A stretch of DNA of 7,552 bases from JBDNIO01 sp041688215 (GCA_041688215.1 JBDNIO010000270.1:1-7552); one strand, 5' to 3'; counted from the stretch's first letter, positions 1 through 6,712 are shown. A program made the numbers and translations. Notes: a model not told the origin generated them from the letters alone.

Positions 1-60
1 AACCTGCCTGGTGCTGCATTGGCGCTCGACCTGCTCGAGGATCTCGATCGCTTGCGCTAA
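1..60 (+). CDS. C-terminal end of an unrecognised gene (partial)
   Basis: Frame 1 is open from the window edge to a TAA at 58-60 and gives 19 residues ending in LDLLEDLDRLR. The codons are GC-rich and the tail is amphipathic and charged, as in many real C-termini, and a possible terminator begins at its stop codon. I cannot assign a family from so short a tail. It probably belongs to the core chromosome to the left of the tRNA remnant. The frame is only inferred, but no other frame ends as plausibly beside the terminator. Confidence 0.5.
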   Translation, partial: NLPGAALALDLLEDLDRLR

Positions 61-84
61 GCCATTTCAAGGTTTTGGCTTTTT
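59..84 (+). terminator. Possible rho-independent terminator of the upstream gene
   Basis: The six-base arms AAGCCA (59-64) and TGGCTT (76-81) are complementary across an 11-nt loop and run into a T-tract ending at 84. The hairpin overlaps the stop codon of the upstream gene. The stem is short and not GC-rich, so termination may be partial. Confidence 0.4.
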
Positions 85-96
85 GGACGGAAAAAA

Positions 97-146
97 TGGT
101 GGGCGGTACAAGATTCGAACTTGCGACCCCTGCCGTGTGAAAGCAG
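97..146 (-). pseudogene. 3' fragment of tRNA-Val(CAC), probable attachment-site remnant
   Basis: Read on the minus strand, this stretch gives an anticodon stem CTGCT/GGCAG closing the loop TTCACAC (anticodon CAC, valine). A variable loop follows, then a T-arm GCAAG-TTCGAAT-CTTGT, the acceptor strand ACCGCCC and a discriminator A with encoded CCA. The anticodon stem keeps pairing through one G-T wobble. The 5' acceptor strand (expected GGGCGGT) and the D-arm are absent; the upstream minus-strand sequence is A-rich and unrelated. So this is not a functional tRNA. A 3' piece starting at the anticodon stem is the usual footprint of tyrosine-recombinase integration into a tRNA gene, where an intact copy remains at the far end. 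In this orientation the inserted DNA would lie to the right, where the cluster is. No integrase gene is visible in the window. Confidence 0.75.
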
Positions 147-437
147 TTCGGCATCTTTTTTAATTTCTCCGCGGGTCTAATTTCCCGCAGCTTACTGCGA
201 CATGACTGATCGATGCGTAGCGAGTACCAAGGCAATACCCCGCGGCTTGCCGCGGGGTTCTTTATTGTCGTCCTCGCCCGCTGCCGGGTACAATCTGGCT
301 AAATTGCTGGCCTGGATTGCTTGGCTTTGTAGAATAGTGCGGAATGTGGGTCTGAATTTTCGTGGACCGCGTTTTTTACTGTCTGGTCGGCCGGTTTTGG
401 GGTGAATATTTCAGGCACGACCAAGTAAGTGCCATTC
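147..437. other. Gene-poor region between tRNA remnant and IS3 remnant
   Basis: Apart from the hairpin at 238-266, I see no gene here. A weak dyad (GCGGG ... CCCGC, about 171-188) follows the tRNA fragment. The short open frames on both strands resemble no protein I know, have no ribosome binding sites and overlap the terminator or decayed IS sequence. The region reads as scar DNA from past insertions and deletions. Confidence 0.5.
238..266 (+). terminator. Strong GC-rich terminator hairpin
   Basis: CCCCGCGGC (238-246) and GCCGCGGGG (249-257) form a perfect 9-bp stem with TT at the tip (in practice a 4-nt CTTG loop). TTCTTTATT follows on the plus strand. CAATA before the stem and TATTG after it can extend the pairing. 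It has the form of a rho-independent terminator on the plus strand, yet no recognisable plus-strand gene lies just upstream. It may have belonged to a lost gene, or be one copy of a dispersed terminator-like intergenic repeat. Confidence 0.7.
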
Positions 438-577
438 GGGGAACCCCTTGGCTTTCCAACGGTAAATCCTGTTCTCCGCCACACCCTGTTGTCAGGCCAG
501 ATCGACAATCGTTAATCCGGTCGCATGCTCCTTGAGCAAGCCAATAATCTGTTCTTCGAAAAAGACTTGTGCTTCAT
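438..577 (-). pseudogene. Decayed IS3-family transposase OrfA (N-terminal fragment)
   Basis: Starting at the ATG at 577-575 and allowing one missing T in the T-run (559-563), the minus strand reads MKHKSF, then FEEQIIGLLKEHATGLTIVD, LA, a stop, QQGVAENRIYRWKAKG. This is the helix-turn-helix start of IS3-type OrfA proteins, compare the family pattern FTEEQIIGxLKE...DLCRKHGIS..TFYRWKAKYGG. Two lesions are visible: a one-base deletion after the start, and a TGA at 494-492 where the family has Arg (a CGA to TGA change). The leucine-zipper part of OrfA and all of OrfB are absent, so it encodes no working transposase. Confidence 0.75.
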
Positions 578-651
578 AGCAGGCCCTACTTCGTTCCAGA
601 ACAACGGGAAATCCCACATTGCGTGGTGTAGGAATTATGGGGAGAAGGTCA
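438..651 (-). mobile_element. Truncated IS3-family insertion sequence remnant
   Basis: On the minus strand the stretch starts with TGACCTTCTCCCC (651-639). It has the TGA-type terminus usual for IS3-family ends and lies about 74 nt before the orfA start codon at 577, a typical leader length. OrfA homology then runs to about 448. There is no orfB and no matching TGACCTTCTCCCC end further left, so most of the element is gone. The exact right terminus is a reading from end chemistry and spacing and is less certain than the orfA remnant itself. Confidence 0.55.
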
Positions 652-936
652 AAGCTAATGCGCGAAAAGCCGGTCGCTGCAGATCAGCACGCGCAGTAGA
701 TGATTATATGCAACGTGACTGTTGTATTTCTGAAACGCTAAAAGGCCGCGTGCAGAGTAAAGAAGGGATTATTCAGGCCAAAAATAATCTAATCAGAACG
801 ATAATGACAAAACATTGTGTTTTAGGCTGGATTGGCGTGATGCTTGCATGTCAGCAGTACGTGACAACTAAAACCTAAGCCATTAATGATCGGTGTCAGT
901 CGCGTTTGTGTAAGTCAAAGTGTGGTTGTGAACTAA
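652..936 (+). other. Unassigned upstream region of the permease-leuCD operon
   Basis: No convincing gene lies here. A plus-strand frame open from 525 to 878 begins inside the IS3 remnant, has no ribosome binding site and gives a low-complexity, unfamiliar product. The DNA is visibly more AT-rich than the operon. Its last 90 bases hold the best promoter candidate and a dyad, described separately. Confidence 0.45.
849..890 (+). promoter_or_regulatory. Possible sigma-70 promoter with overlapping dyad
   Basis: GTGACA (861-866, five of six matches to TTGACA) is followed after 18 nt by AATGAT (885-890, four of six matches to TATAAT). This would start transcription near 897 and leave a leader of about 40 nt before the permease. 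The -35 box overlaps the dyad TGTCA-N8-TGACA (849-853 and 862-866), which could be an operator, and TGTCAG recurs at 894-899. The -10 match is weak, so the assignment is tentative. Confidence 0.3.
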
Positions 937-1872
937 ATGGCTATGGCCAGTTATCTTACCAGTCAGCAGATTGGTTACGGGGCCACGGCGCTCGGTGTAT
1001 TGGGTTTTTCCACGAAAGCGATTTTTGCCAAGTTGGTGTATCCGTATGGCGTGGATCCAATCACATTGATGACTATCCGCTCGCTGGTTGCGATGCCGGT
1101 GTTATGGATGTTGTTGGTGGCAACGCGTGAGCCGGCGCTTCCGTTGGGTGGCGTGGGGTGGTTACGCTTGGCATGGGCGGGCGTTGCAGGCTATTACATT
1201 GCCCCCTTCCTGGACTTTTATGGGCTGCAGACGATTACCGCCACCCTGGAAAGGCTTATTCTTTTCCTCTACCCCTGTTTTGTGGTGATTCTGGGCGCCA
1301 TAGTTGCTCGCCGGCGATTAAGCCTGGCCACATTGGCTGCGCTGCTGCTCGCCTACGTCGGTGTCATAGTCACCGTTGTCGCAGGCGGCTGGAGCCAAAT
1401 CGGCGGTGATTGGGTGGGTTTGCTGTTGGTGTTAGGTGCCGCGATGGTTTTTGCCACGTATTACATAATTGCGGGAAATTTGGCCAGGCGTCTCTCGGCG
1501 ATCCGCTTTTCCACCTATTTAATGAGCATTGCCGGGGGTGCGACGATTATTCATTTTCTTGTCGTGCGCAGTGCCTGGGATCTGTTTGCCTTGCCGATAC
1601 CGGTTTATCTTTATGGTGTTGCCTTGGGCGTTGTCTCCACGGTGCTGCCCATTATTCTGGTGACCGAAGGGCTACGCCGTATTGATACGAATTCGTCGGC
1701 GGCGATTAATATGCTAGGCCCAGTATTTACCTTTATCATGGCCTACAGTTTATTGGGCGAATCGCTGGAATTGTTGCAGTTTGTTGGTTTCGCGATGGTT
1801 TTGTTTGGTGTTTTCGCCCTGGGCCGAAGCTTTCGCCCGGTGCGCGATTCGTCCCTGGCAGCGGTAGAGTAA
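937..1872 (+). CDS. EamA-family (drug/metabolite transporter superfamily) permease
   Basis: A 311-residue inner-membrane protein with about ten hydrophobic segments in two EamA repeats. The first runs from roughly residue 12 to 145 and opens with GVLGFSTKAIFAKLVYPYGV, then DPITLMTIRSL. The second runs from roughly 155 to 295 and ends LLGESLELLQFVGFAMVLFG. The length and the two-repeat layout are normal for the family, whose members move amino acids, organic acids or other small metabolites, often outward. The substrate cannot be read from sequence. The start is ATG at 937; a second ATG at 943 is equally possible, and the ribosome binding site is weak for either. It is the first gene of a tight operon, with 20 nt between its stop and the leuC-like gene, so it probably carries the substrate or a by-product of the pathway encoded downstream. 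Confidence 0.85.
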   Translation: MAMASYLTSQQIGYGATALGVLGFSTKAIFAKLVYPYGVDPITLMTIRSLVAMPVLWMLLVATREPALPLGGVGWLRLAWAGVAGYYIAPFLDFYGLQTITATLERLILFLYPCFVVILGAIVARRRLSLATLAALLLAYVGVIVTVVAGGWSQIGGDWVGLLLVLGAAMVFATYYIIAGNLARRLSAIRFSTYLMSIAGGATIIHFLVVRSAWDLFALPIPVYLYGVALGVVSTVLPIILVTEGLRRIDTNSSAAINMLGPVFTFIMAYSLLGESLELLQFVGFAMVLFGVFALGRSFRPVRDSSLAAVE

Positions 1873-1879
1873 TTTAATC

Positions 1880-1888
1880 AGGAGGTGG
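1880..1888 (+). promoter_or_regulatory. Strong ribosome binding site of the leuC-like gene
   Basis: AGGAGGTGG is a near-perfect Shine-Dalgarno sequence 4 nt before the ATG at 1893. It fixes that start and points to high translation of the large subunit compared with the weakly primed permease. Confidence 0.75.
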
Positions 1889-1892
1889 CCTT

Positions 1893-3299
1893 ATGGCCGG
1901 TAAGACGCTTTACGACAAATTGTGGGAGGTGCATGTGGTGACCGAGAACGAGGATGCCACTGCCTTGCTGTACATTGATCGGCACTTGATTCACGAGGTT
2001 ACCTCGCCACAGGCTTTCGATGGTCTGCGTCAAGCGGGCCGTTCAATGCGACGGCCGGCGAGTACCTTTGGGGTGCTGGATCACAACGTGCCCACGCTGC
2101 ATCGTGAGACAATAGAAGACCCGATCTCGCGCACACAAATCGAGGCCATGGAAACTAACTGTCGTGATTTTGGCGTGGTGCTTTACCGATTATCCGATGA
2201 GCGCCAAGGCATTGTGCACATTATTGGTCCGGAGCAAGGCCTTACCCTGCCCGGCATGACCTTGGTTTGCGGTGATTCGCATACCTCCACGCATGGCGCC
2301 CTGGGCACACTCGCGTTCGGAATAGGCACCTCGGATATCGAACATGTGATGGCCACACAATGCGTGTTGCTGCGCAAAGCCAAGACCATGCAGGTTCGTG
2401 TGGAAGGCCGTCTCGGGCTAGGCGTATCGGCGAAGGACATTATCCTCGCGCTAATCGGCAAAATCGGTACCGATGGCGGCACCGGTTATGCCATGGAATA
2501 CGCGGGTTCCGCGATTCGCGCCTTGTCGATGGAGGGCCGCATGACAGTCTGCAATATGTCGATTGAGGCCGGCGCCCGATGCGGAATTATCGGCGTCGAT
2601 GACACGACCATTGATTATGTTCGAGGACGTCCGTATACCCCCGAAGGCGATCATTGGGATATGGCTGTGGACATTTGGCGTGACTTGGTCAGCGACGACG
2701 ATGCCGTATTCGATACGGTGGTGGAAATGGATGCCGCCGCGATTGAGCCGCAGGTAACCTGGGGTACCACGCCGGGTATGGTTGTCCCGGTTGGCGGCGC
2801 TGTGCCCGATCCGGCGCAGGAGCATGATGCAAGTCGGCGCAAAGCTTTGCAATTGGCTTTGGAGTATATGGACTTGGCGCCAGGCACGCCGATTACCGAT
2901 ATCGCTATGGATAAGGTATTTATTGGTTCCTGCACCAATGCCCGCATCGAGGACTTGCGCGCGGCCGCCGAAGTGGTGCGTGGGCGCCGGGTTGCGCCCA
3001 ACATCAAGCAGGCCCTTGTGGTGCCCGGTAGCGGCTTGGTCAAATTGCAGGCCGAACAGGAAGGCTTGGATCAGGCGTTTATCGATGCGGGTTTTGAGTG
3101 GCGCAGCGCCGGTTGTTCCATGTGCCTGGGTATGAATCCCGACCTGTTAAGCCCGGGGGAGCGCTGCGCATCCACTTCCAATCGTAATTTCGAGGGCCGC
3201 CAAGGCCGAGGTGGACGCAGCCATCTCGCTAGCCCAGCCATGGTCGCGGCCGCCGCAATTCATGGTCATTTTGTCGATCCCCGCAAGCAAGCGGATTAG
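1893..3299 (+). CDS. leuC: 3-isopropylmalate dehydratase-type large subunit (LeuC-like)
   Basis: A 468-residue aconitase-superfamily large subunit, full length for bacterial LeuC. It holds the [4Fe-4S] cluster that dehydrates and rehydrates a substituted malate together with the LeuD subunit, in the cytosol. Landmarks: [20 protein letters not shown] (26-45), DHNVPT (63-68), [14 protein letters not shown] (125-138), [13 protein letters not shown] (343-355) and [11 protein letters not shown] (407-417). The cluster cysteines are 347, 408 and 411. The C-terminal [17 protein letters not shown] (422-438) is canonical. The sequence tracks E. coli LeuC almost end to end, so the fold and chemistry are secure. 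What is odd is the setting: leuD follows but no leuA or leuB is near, and the partners are a permease and a VOC protein. It may be a paralogue acting on citramalate/citraconate-, methylmalate- or dimethylmaleate-like acids, or the strain's only LeuC. The symbol describes the family, not a proven substrate. Confidence 0.9.
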   Translation: MAGKTLYDKLWEVHVVTENEDATALLYIDRHLIHEVTSPQAFDGLRQAGRSMRRPASTFGVLDHNVPTLHRETIEDPISRTQIEAMETNCRDFGVVLYRLSDERQGIVHIIGPEQGLTLPGMTLVCGDSHTSTHGALGTLAFGIGTSDIEHVMATQCVLLRKAKTMQVRVEGRLGLGVSAKDIILALIGKIGTDGGTGYAMEYAGSAIRALSMEGRMTVCNMSIEAGARCGIIGVDDTTIDYVRGRPYTPEGDHWDMAVDIWRDLVSDDDAVFDTVVEMDAAAIEPQVTWGTTPGMVVPVGGAVPDPAQEHDASRRKALQLALEYMDLAPGTPITDIAMDKVFIGSCTNARIEDLRAAAEVVRGRRVAPNIKQALVVPGSGLVKLQAEQEGLDQAFIDAGFEWRSAGCSMCLGMNPDLLSPGERCASTSNRNFEGRQGRGGRSHLASPAMVAAAAIHGHFVDPRKQAD

Positions 3300-3310
3300 G
3301 AGAACCCGAT

Positions 3311-3964
3311 ATGCAGAAATTCGAGGTTTTTACCGGTGTTGTTGTGCCGCTGGATCGTGCCAATGTGGATACCGACACGATTATCCCCAAGCAGTTTCTA
3401 AAATCTATCCATCGGCGTGGGTTAGGTCCGTTTGCCTTCGATAACTGGCGTTATATGGACGAGGGAACGCTGGGGCAAAATTGTAGCCAGCGGCCATTGA
3501 ATCCCGATTTCGCGCTTAATAAGCCCCGCTATCGCGACGCCGAAATACTACTAACTCGGGACAATTTCGGCTGTGGCTCCTCGCGTGAACACGCCGCCTG
3601 GGCGTTAATTGACGATGGGTTTCGCACGGTCATAGCGCCGAGCTTCGCGGAGATATTCTTTAGCAACGCCATCAAAAATGGCATGTTGCCGGTGGTGCTC
3701 GACGCCAAGGTGGTGGATGGGCTGTTTGAGTCGGTCCAAGCCAAACCGCAATTCAGTCTGCGTGTCGATTTGGCTGCGCAGACGTTAAGCGAACCGGACG
3801 GCGCCAGCATTGAGTTTGAGATTGATCCCGAAATCAAGCGTTGCCTGCTGGAAGGTTTGGACGATATCGCCCTAAGCTTGAAACACGCCGACGCGATCAG
3901 GGCCTACGAGGAGGCACGCGCCAAGCAAGTGCCGTGGTTGTTTCCGGATATCGCAGAAGATTAG
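3311..3964 (+). CDS. leuD: 3-isopropylmalate dehydratase-type small subunit (LeuD-like)
   Basis: A 217-residue swivel-domain subunit that pairs with the LeuC-like protein to complete the hydro-lyase active site. Motifs: [12 protein letters not shown] (20-31), [10 protein letters not shown] (39-48), [14 protein letters not shown] (86-99) and [19 protein letters not shown] (109-127). It is longer than E. coli LeuD because of a segment around 52-62 before LNPDFALN; pseudomonad-type LeuD proteins carry a similar segment, so this is not aberrant. The usual SREHAPWAL reads SREHAAWAL, a small change beside the catalytic loop. The start is supported by AGGAG (3298-3302), which overlaps the leuC stop, and 11 nt separate the genes, so translation is probably coupled. 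In standard leucine operons leuB commonly follows; here a VOC-family gene begins 8 nt after the stop. Confidence 0.9.
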   Translation: MQKFEVFTGVVVPLDRANVDTDTIIPKQFLKSIHRRGLGPFAFDNWRYMDEGTLGQNCSQRPLNPDFALNKPRYRDAEILLTRDNFGCGSSREHAAWALIDDGFRTVIAPSFAEIFFSNAIKNGMLPVVLDAKVVDGLFESVQAKPQFSLRVDLAAQTLSEPDGASIEFEIDPEIKRCLLEGLDDIALSLKHADAIRAYEEARAKQVPWLFPDIAED

Positions 3965-3972
3965 GCTGCCGT

Positions 3973-4413
3973 ATGCAACGCGATACCGATAAAAATAAGC
4001 AACGCCCGGCGCTGGATCGCCTGCACCATATTTCCTTCGTGGTAGCTGATCTGGACAAGGCAGTCGCGCGCTACGAACAGTTATTAGGTGTGCCGGTGGC
4101 AGAGCGCGGGCCGGTGGCAACCCGTGGCGCCGAGGTGGCAATTTTCCGGCTGGCCAATGTGAACTTGGAGGTGGTGGCGCCCGCGACGGAAGATAGTTCG
4201 TTGCACGCCTACCTGGCGGAACACGGCGAAGGGTTCTTCCACATCGCTTTCGGGGTGGAGGATGTAGATAACGCCTACCAGCAACTCAAGGCGGCGGGCG
4301 TGGCCATGCAGAGCGAACCCTACACCGCATATAAGGACTGGCGCATCTCTTATATGGACGAAACGCTACCCGGCGATGTCAGGCTGCACATTCTTCCCGC
4401 GGACTCCGAGTAG
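3973..4413 (+). CDS. VOC-superfamily protein, methylmalonyl-CoA epimerase-like
   Basis: A 146-residue single-module glyoxalase/bleomycin-resistance-fold (VOC) protein made of two beta-alpha-beta-beta-beta repeats. Repeat one has LDRLHHISFVVADLDKAVARY (from residue 14) and NLEVVAP (64-70). Repeat two has GEGFFHIAFGVEDVDNAYQQL (from 85) and ends RISYMDE...VRLHILP. The pattern HI..VV.DLD.A...YE.LLG with geg-HiaF.V.D resembles methylmalonyl-CoA epimerases. Probable metal ligands are His19, Glu66 and His90; at the fourth position, usually Glu in the last strand, His139 seems to stand. The frame stays open upstream into leuD, but the ATG at 3973 gives a normal-length protein 8 nt after the leuD stop. 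No clear Shine-Dalgarno is seen, so coupling to leuD is likely. It is the last gene of the operon and may epimerise or rearrange the product or substrate of the hydro-lyase. It could instead be a glyoxalase or dioxygenase relative. Confidence 0.8.
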   Translation: MQRDTDKNKQRPALDRLHHISFVVADLDKAVARYEQLLGVPVAERGPVATRGAEVAIFRLANVNLEVVAPATEDSSLHAYLAEHGEGFFHIAFGVEDVDNAYQQLKAAGVAMQSEPYTAYKDWRISYMDETLPGDVRLHILPADSE

Positions 4414-4437
4414 CGTTGTATCGGCTATGGGATTATC

Positions 4438-4457
4438 CGGCGGCGTTTAATCCGCCG
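4438..4457. terminator. Hairpin between convergent genes
   Basis: CGGCGG (4438-4443) pairs with CCGCCG (4452-4457) across an 8-nt loop. The hairpin lies in the short gap between the VOC gene and the flavoenzyme and overlaps the latter's stop codon (4447-4449). Neither strand has a following T-run, so it is not a classic intrinsic terminator. It could stabilise both 3' ends or help separate the convergent transcripts. Confidence 0.4.
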
Positions 4458-6528
4458 CTGCGTGCTCCAAGCTGCCAGCCTCTAAATAACGCGTACTTAC
4501 GTCTAAAAGCTCACGTCCTGCCAGCATGCCTTCGTAAATGGCATGCTCAATCAGACGTGGTGCGTGACAATCTCCGATCCGATAAACCTGCGCATGTTTT
4601 GTCTTGAGTTCAAAGTACAGCGCGTCTTCGGACTGGTGGCCCGTAGCCAGCACAAAACTATCGAAGCCCGCTAGGGTTTGCTCGGTCCCCGAGAACAGGT
4701 CGAATAGTGTCGCCGTGTTACCATCAATATTCTGCACCCAGTGGTTGACGGTATATTGCATGCCGCTTTCACGCAGCCGCCCAAGCACACTGGGCAAATC
4801 CAGGGTCGGCACAAGATTCGGGCCAATGCCGTTGAATCGGCTAACAATATGTACTTCATGCCCAAGTTGCAGAAGTTTCTCGGCAGTGCCCAACACGTAG
4901 CGGCTACCATCGTCATCCAAGAAAAGCACTCGCTTGCCGATTTGTTTCGGGTCGCTGAGCACGTCGGGTACGCTAAACACGTTGGCTTGGCTTGCCCCTG
5001 GGAGTTCTTCGACCATCGGGTTGATGCTGGAAAAGCCAGTGATTAAAGGTTTGGATCCCGTGGCAACGATTACGCCGTCCGGCGCAAGTGCCGCAATTGT
5101 TGCGTCATCGGCCGCCTGACCCAAGCGCACATCCACACCCCGCCGCCGTATTTGGCCCTCCAGGTCTTGCGTGATCCAGGCGAAACTATCGCGGTACGGC
5201 TGCTCAATAATAAGATTGACTTGCCCTCCAAGCCGGTCGGCTCGCTCAAACAGGGTGACCCGGTGGCCGCGTTCGGCTAAATCCGCGGCGGCTTTCATGC
5301 CCGCGGGGCCGCCACCGATGACTGCCCAGTGTTTGCTTTCGGCGCTTGGCTTTACGGTGTCGCGGCCAAAAAGTTCTTCGCGACCAGCGGCTGGATTTAG
5401 AATGCAAGTAATCGGCCGCCCCTGGAACAGCCGACCAATGCAGCCCTGGTTAACGCGAATACAATGCGTAATCTCCTCTTCACGGCCAGCCTTGAGCTTG
5501 ATGGCATACTCGGGGTCGGCAATCTGCTCGCGGGTCATGGCGATCATATCTGCCTGTCCGTTGGTCAAGGCGTTCTCCGCCATCACCGGGTCTTTGATGC
5601 CTCCGACCGCGAACACAGGCAGGTTGACCGCCGCCTTGACTTGCGCGAGGCGCTCCAGCAACCATCCTTCGGGAATATCGTTGGTGGGAATGCCGTAGCC
5701 GATATTATGATAGGTACCCGCGGTGGTATTGATGTAGTCAACTAAGCCCGTCTCCGCCACGGCGCGCGCTATGGCGACCGCCGTGTCTATCTCAAAGCCG
5801 CCGGGCGCCATCTCGGTAAGCGGGATACGCACACCCACAACAAAGTCTTTGCCCACGCGTTCGCGCACCTGGCGGATGACCTCCAATGGATAGCGCATAC
5901 GGTTTTCGAAATTGCCGCCGTACTCGTCATCACGCTTGTTAAACAACGGGGATATAAACTGGTGTAGAAGATAGCTATGCGCCAGATGCACCTCGACGCC
6001 ATCAAAGCCCGCCTCGCGTGAGTAAGCACAGCATAGCGCCCAGTACTGCGCCACCTCGGCCAGGTCTTCAGCCTCCATGGGTTTGGGTGTTTCGCCAAAG
6101 GCCGGAGACTTTACGTTGGAGGATGACCACAACACCCGATAGTCGTCCATGGCGCTGCTGCTGCCATTGAAGCCGAAGTGATTCTGCTGGGCGATAATCT
6201 TGGCGCCATGCTCGTGGACCACATCGGTAACCGCCCGCTCGCGTTCTATAATCTCTTTGCGATACCCCCAGTTAAACCCCCGGGAGCCGGTATTCGATGT
6301 GGGATGCACCAGGCGATTACCGGTGATGATTAGTCCAAGTCCGCCGCGGGCTCGCTCGCGCTGGTAGTGCACCTCGCGTTGGTTGGTTAGCCCATCACGC
6401 ATGCCGAACACTTTGGCGTGCGCGGTTTGCATGAGCCGGTTACGGACTGTGATGTTGCCGATGTCCAGGGGCGAAAACAGACGCGGATAACGCTGCTCGC
6501 CGACGCTGGGTTCTTGGTTATTGGGCAT
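4447..6528 (-). CDS. Old Yellow Enzyme-type flavin/Fe-S oxidoreductase (FadH / trimethylamine dehydrogenase family)
   Basis: A 693-residue cytosolic flavoenzyme. An FMN-binding TIM barrel (about 15-355) is followed by an Fe-S linker (355-380) and two nucleotide-binding domains (400-670), the layout of 2,4-dienoyl-CoA reductase FadH and trimethylamine dehydrogenase. Barrel motifs: FSPLDIGNITVRNRL (18-32), QQNHFG (114-119), VEVHLAHSYLLHQFISPLFN (178-197) and YGGNFENRMRYP (203-214). His181 and His184 form the H-x-x-H pair that in ene-reductases holds an unsaturated carbonyl. FAD-binding VIGGGPAG is at 403-410. The linker reads CIRVNQGC...C: Cys356, Cys363 and Cys375 are present, but the second Fe-S ligand is Val359. 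The frame stays open 93 codons further upstream, but GGGAGG seven nt before the ATG at 6528 and the N-terminus of relatives fix this start. It may reduce a C=C bond of a pathway intermediate; N-demethylation, as in other relatives, is possible. Confidence 0.85.
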   Translation of the reverse strand: MPNNQEPSVGEQRYPRLFSPLDIGNITVRNRLMQTAHAKVFGMRDGLTNQREVHYQRERARGGLGLIITGNRLVHPTSNTGSRGFNWGYRKEIIERERAVTDVVHEHGAKIIAQQNHFGFNGSSSAMDDYRVLWSSSNVKSPAFGETPKPMEAEDLAEVAQYWALCCAYSREAGFDGVEVHLAHSYLLHQFISPLFNKRDDEYGGNFENRMRYPLEVIRQVRERVGKDFVVGVRIPLTEMAPGGFEIDTAVAIARAVAETGLVDYINTTAGTYHNIGYGIPTNDIPEGWLLERLAQVKAAVNLPVFAVGGIKDPVMAENALTNGQADMIAMTREQIADPEYAIKLKAGREEEITHCIRVNQGCIGRLFQGRPITCILNPAAGREELFGRDTVKPSAESKHWAVIGGGPAGMKAAADLAERGHRVTLFERADRLGGQVNLIIEQPYRDSFAWITQDLEGQIRRRGVDVRLGQAADDATIAALAPDGVIVATGSKPLITGFSSINPMVEELPGASQANVFSVPDVLSDPKQIGKRVLFLDDDGSRYVLGTAEKLLQLGHEVHIVSRFNGIGPNLVPTLDLPSVLGRLRESGMQYTVNHWVQNIDGNTATLFDLFSGTEQTLAGFDSFVLATGHQSEDALYFELKTKHAQVYRIGDCHAPRLIEHAIYEGMLAGRELLDVSTRYLEAGSLEHAAAD

Positions 6529-6534
6529 TTGCCA

Positions 6535-6540
6535 TCCTCC
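6535..6540 (-). promoter_or_regulatory. Ribosome binding site deciding the flavoenzyme start
   Basis: On the minus strand GGGAGG sits just ahead of ATGGCAA and the start codon at 6528-6526. This strong site selects the 693-residue form over the longer in-frame extension that starts at 6807 and runs through operator-like repeats. Confidence 0.7.
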
Positions 6541-6685
6541 CATAAATGAACTGACGCATGAGTTGAATAGCAAGTTACGTGCCGTTTGAACATACCCGTG
6601 GCAGTAATCCCGCACGGCGCTAGGCCTGCCGGGGATTCTTGGTTTATAACCGCGCTGTATTGCGTACTTATGGAGCTTTGTAACC

Positions 6686-6712
6686 CGTTGCAGCCTTGCA
6701 ACGATATGTTGC
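6686..6712. promoter_or_regulatory. Operator-like palindrome with a third half-site
   Basis: CGTTGCA (6686-6692) and TGCAACG (6697-6703) are perfect 7-bp inverted arms around GCCT, an 18-bp palindrome. GTTGC recurs at 6708-6712, so GCAAC-GATAT-GTTGC is a second, overlapping dyad. The size and spacing suit a dimeric transcription factor with a helix-turn-helix. The factor is not identified. Confidence 0.5.

Noticed and set aside
97..146. A functional tRNA-Val gene
   Set aside because: The 5' acceptor strand and D-arm are missing; the neighbouring minus-strand bases do not pair with the 3' acceptor ACCGCCC.
299..508. 69-codon minus-strand open frame
   Set aside because: It overlaps decayed IS3 sequence in a different frame from the orfA reading and has no known motif.
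525..878. 117-codon plus-strand open frame
   Set aside because: It begins antisense to the IS3 orfA remnant, has no ribosome binding site, and its product has no recognisable motif.
1893..3299. Aconitase or homoaconitase instead of LeuC-type
   Set aside because: The separate small subunit, 468-residue length and GCSMCLGMN motif track bacterial LeuC nearly end to end; single-chain aconitases are much longer.
3841..3972. Upstream in-frame extension of the VOC gene into leuD
   Set aside because: These 44 codons overlap the intact leuD reading frame, are Arg-rich shadow sequence, and the ATG at 3973 gives the standard family length.
5171..5698. 175-codon plus-strand open frame within the flavoenzyme
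   Set aside because: It is the antisense shadow of a GC-rich coding region; the minus-strand protein has clear domain motifs across the same bases.
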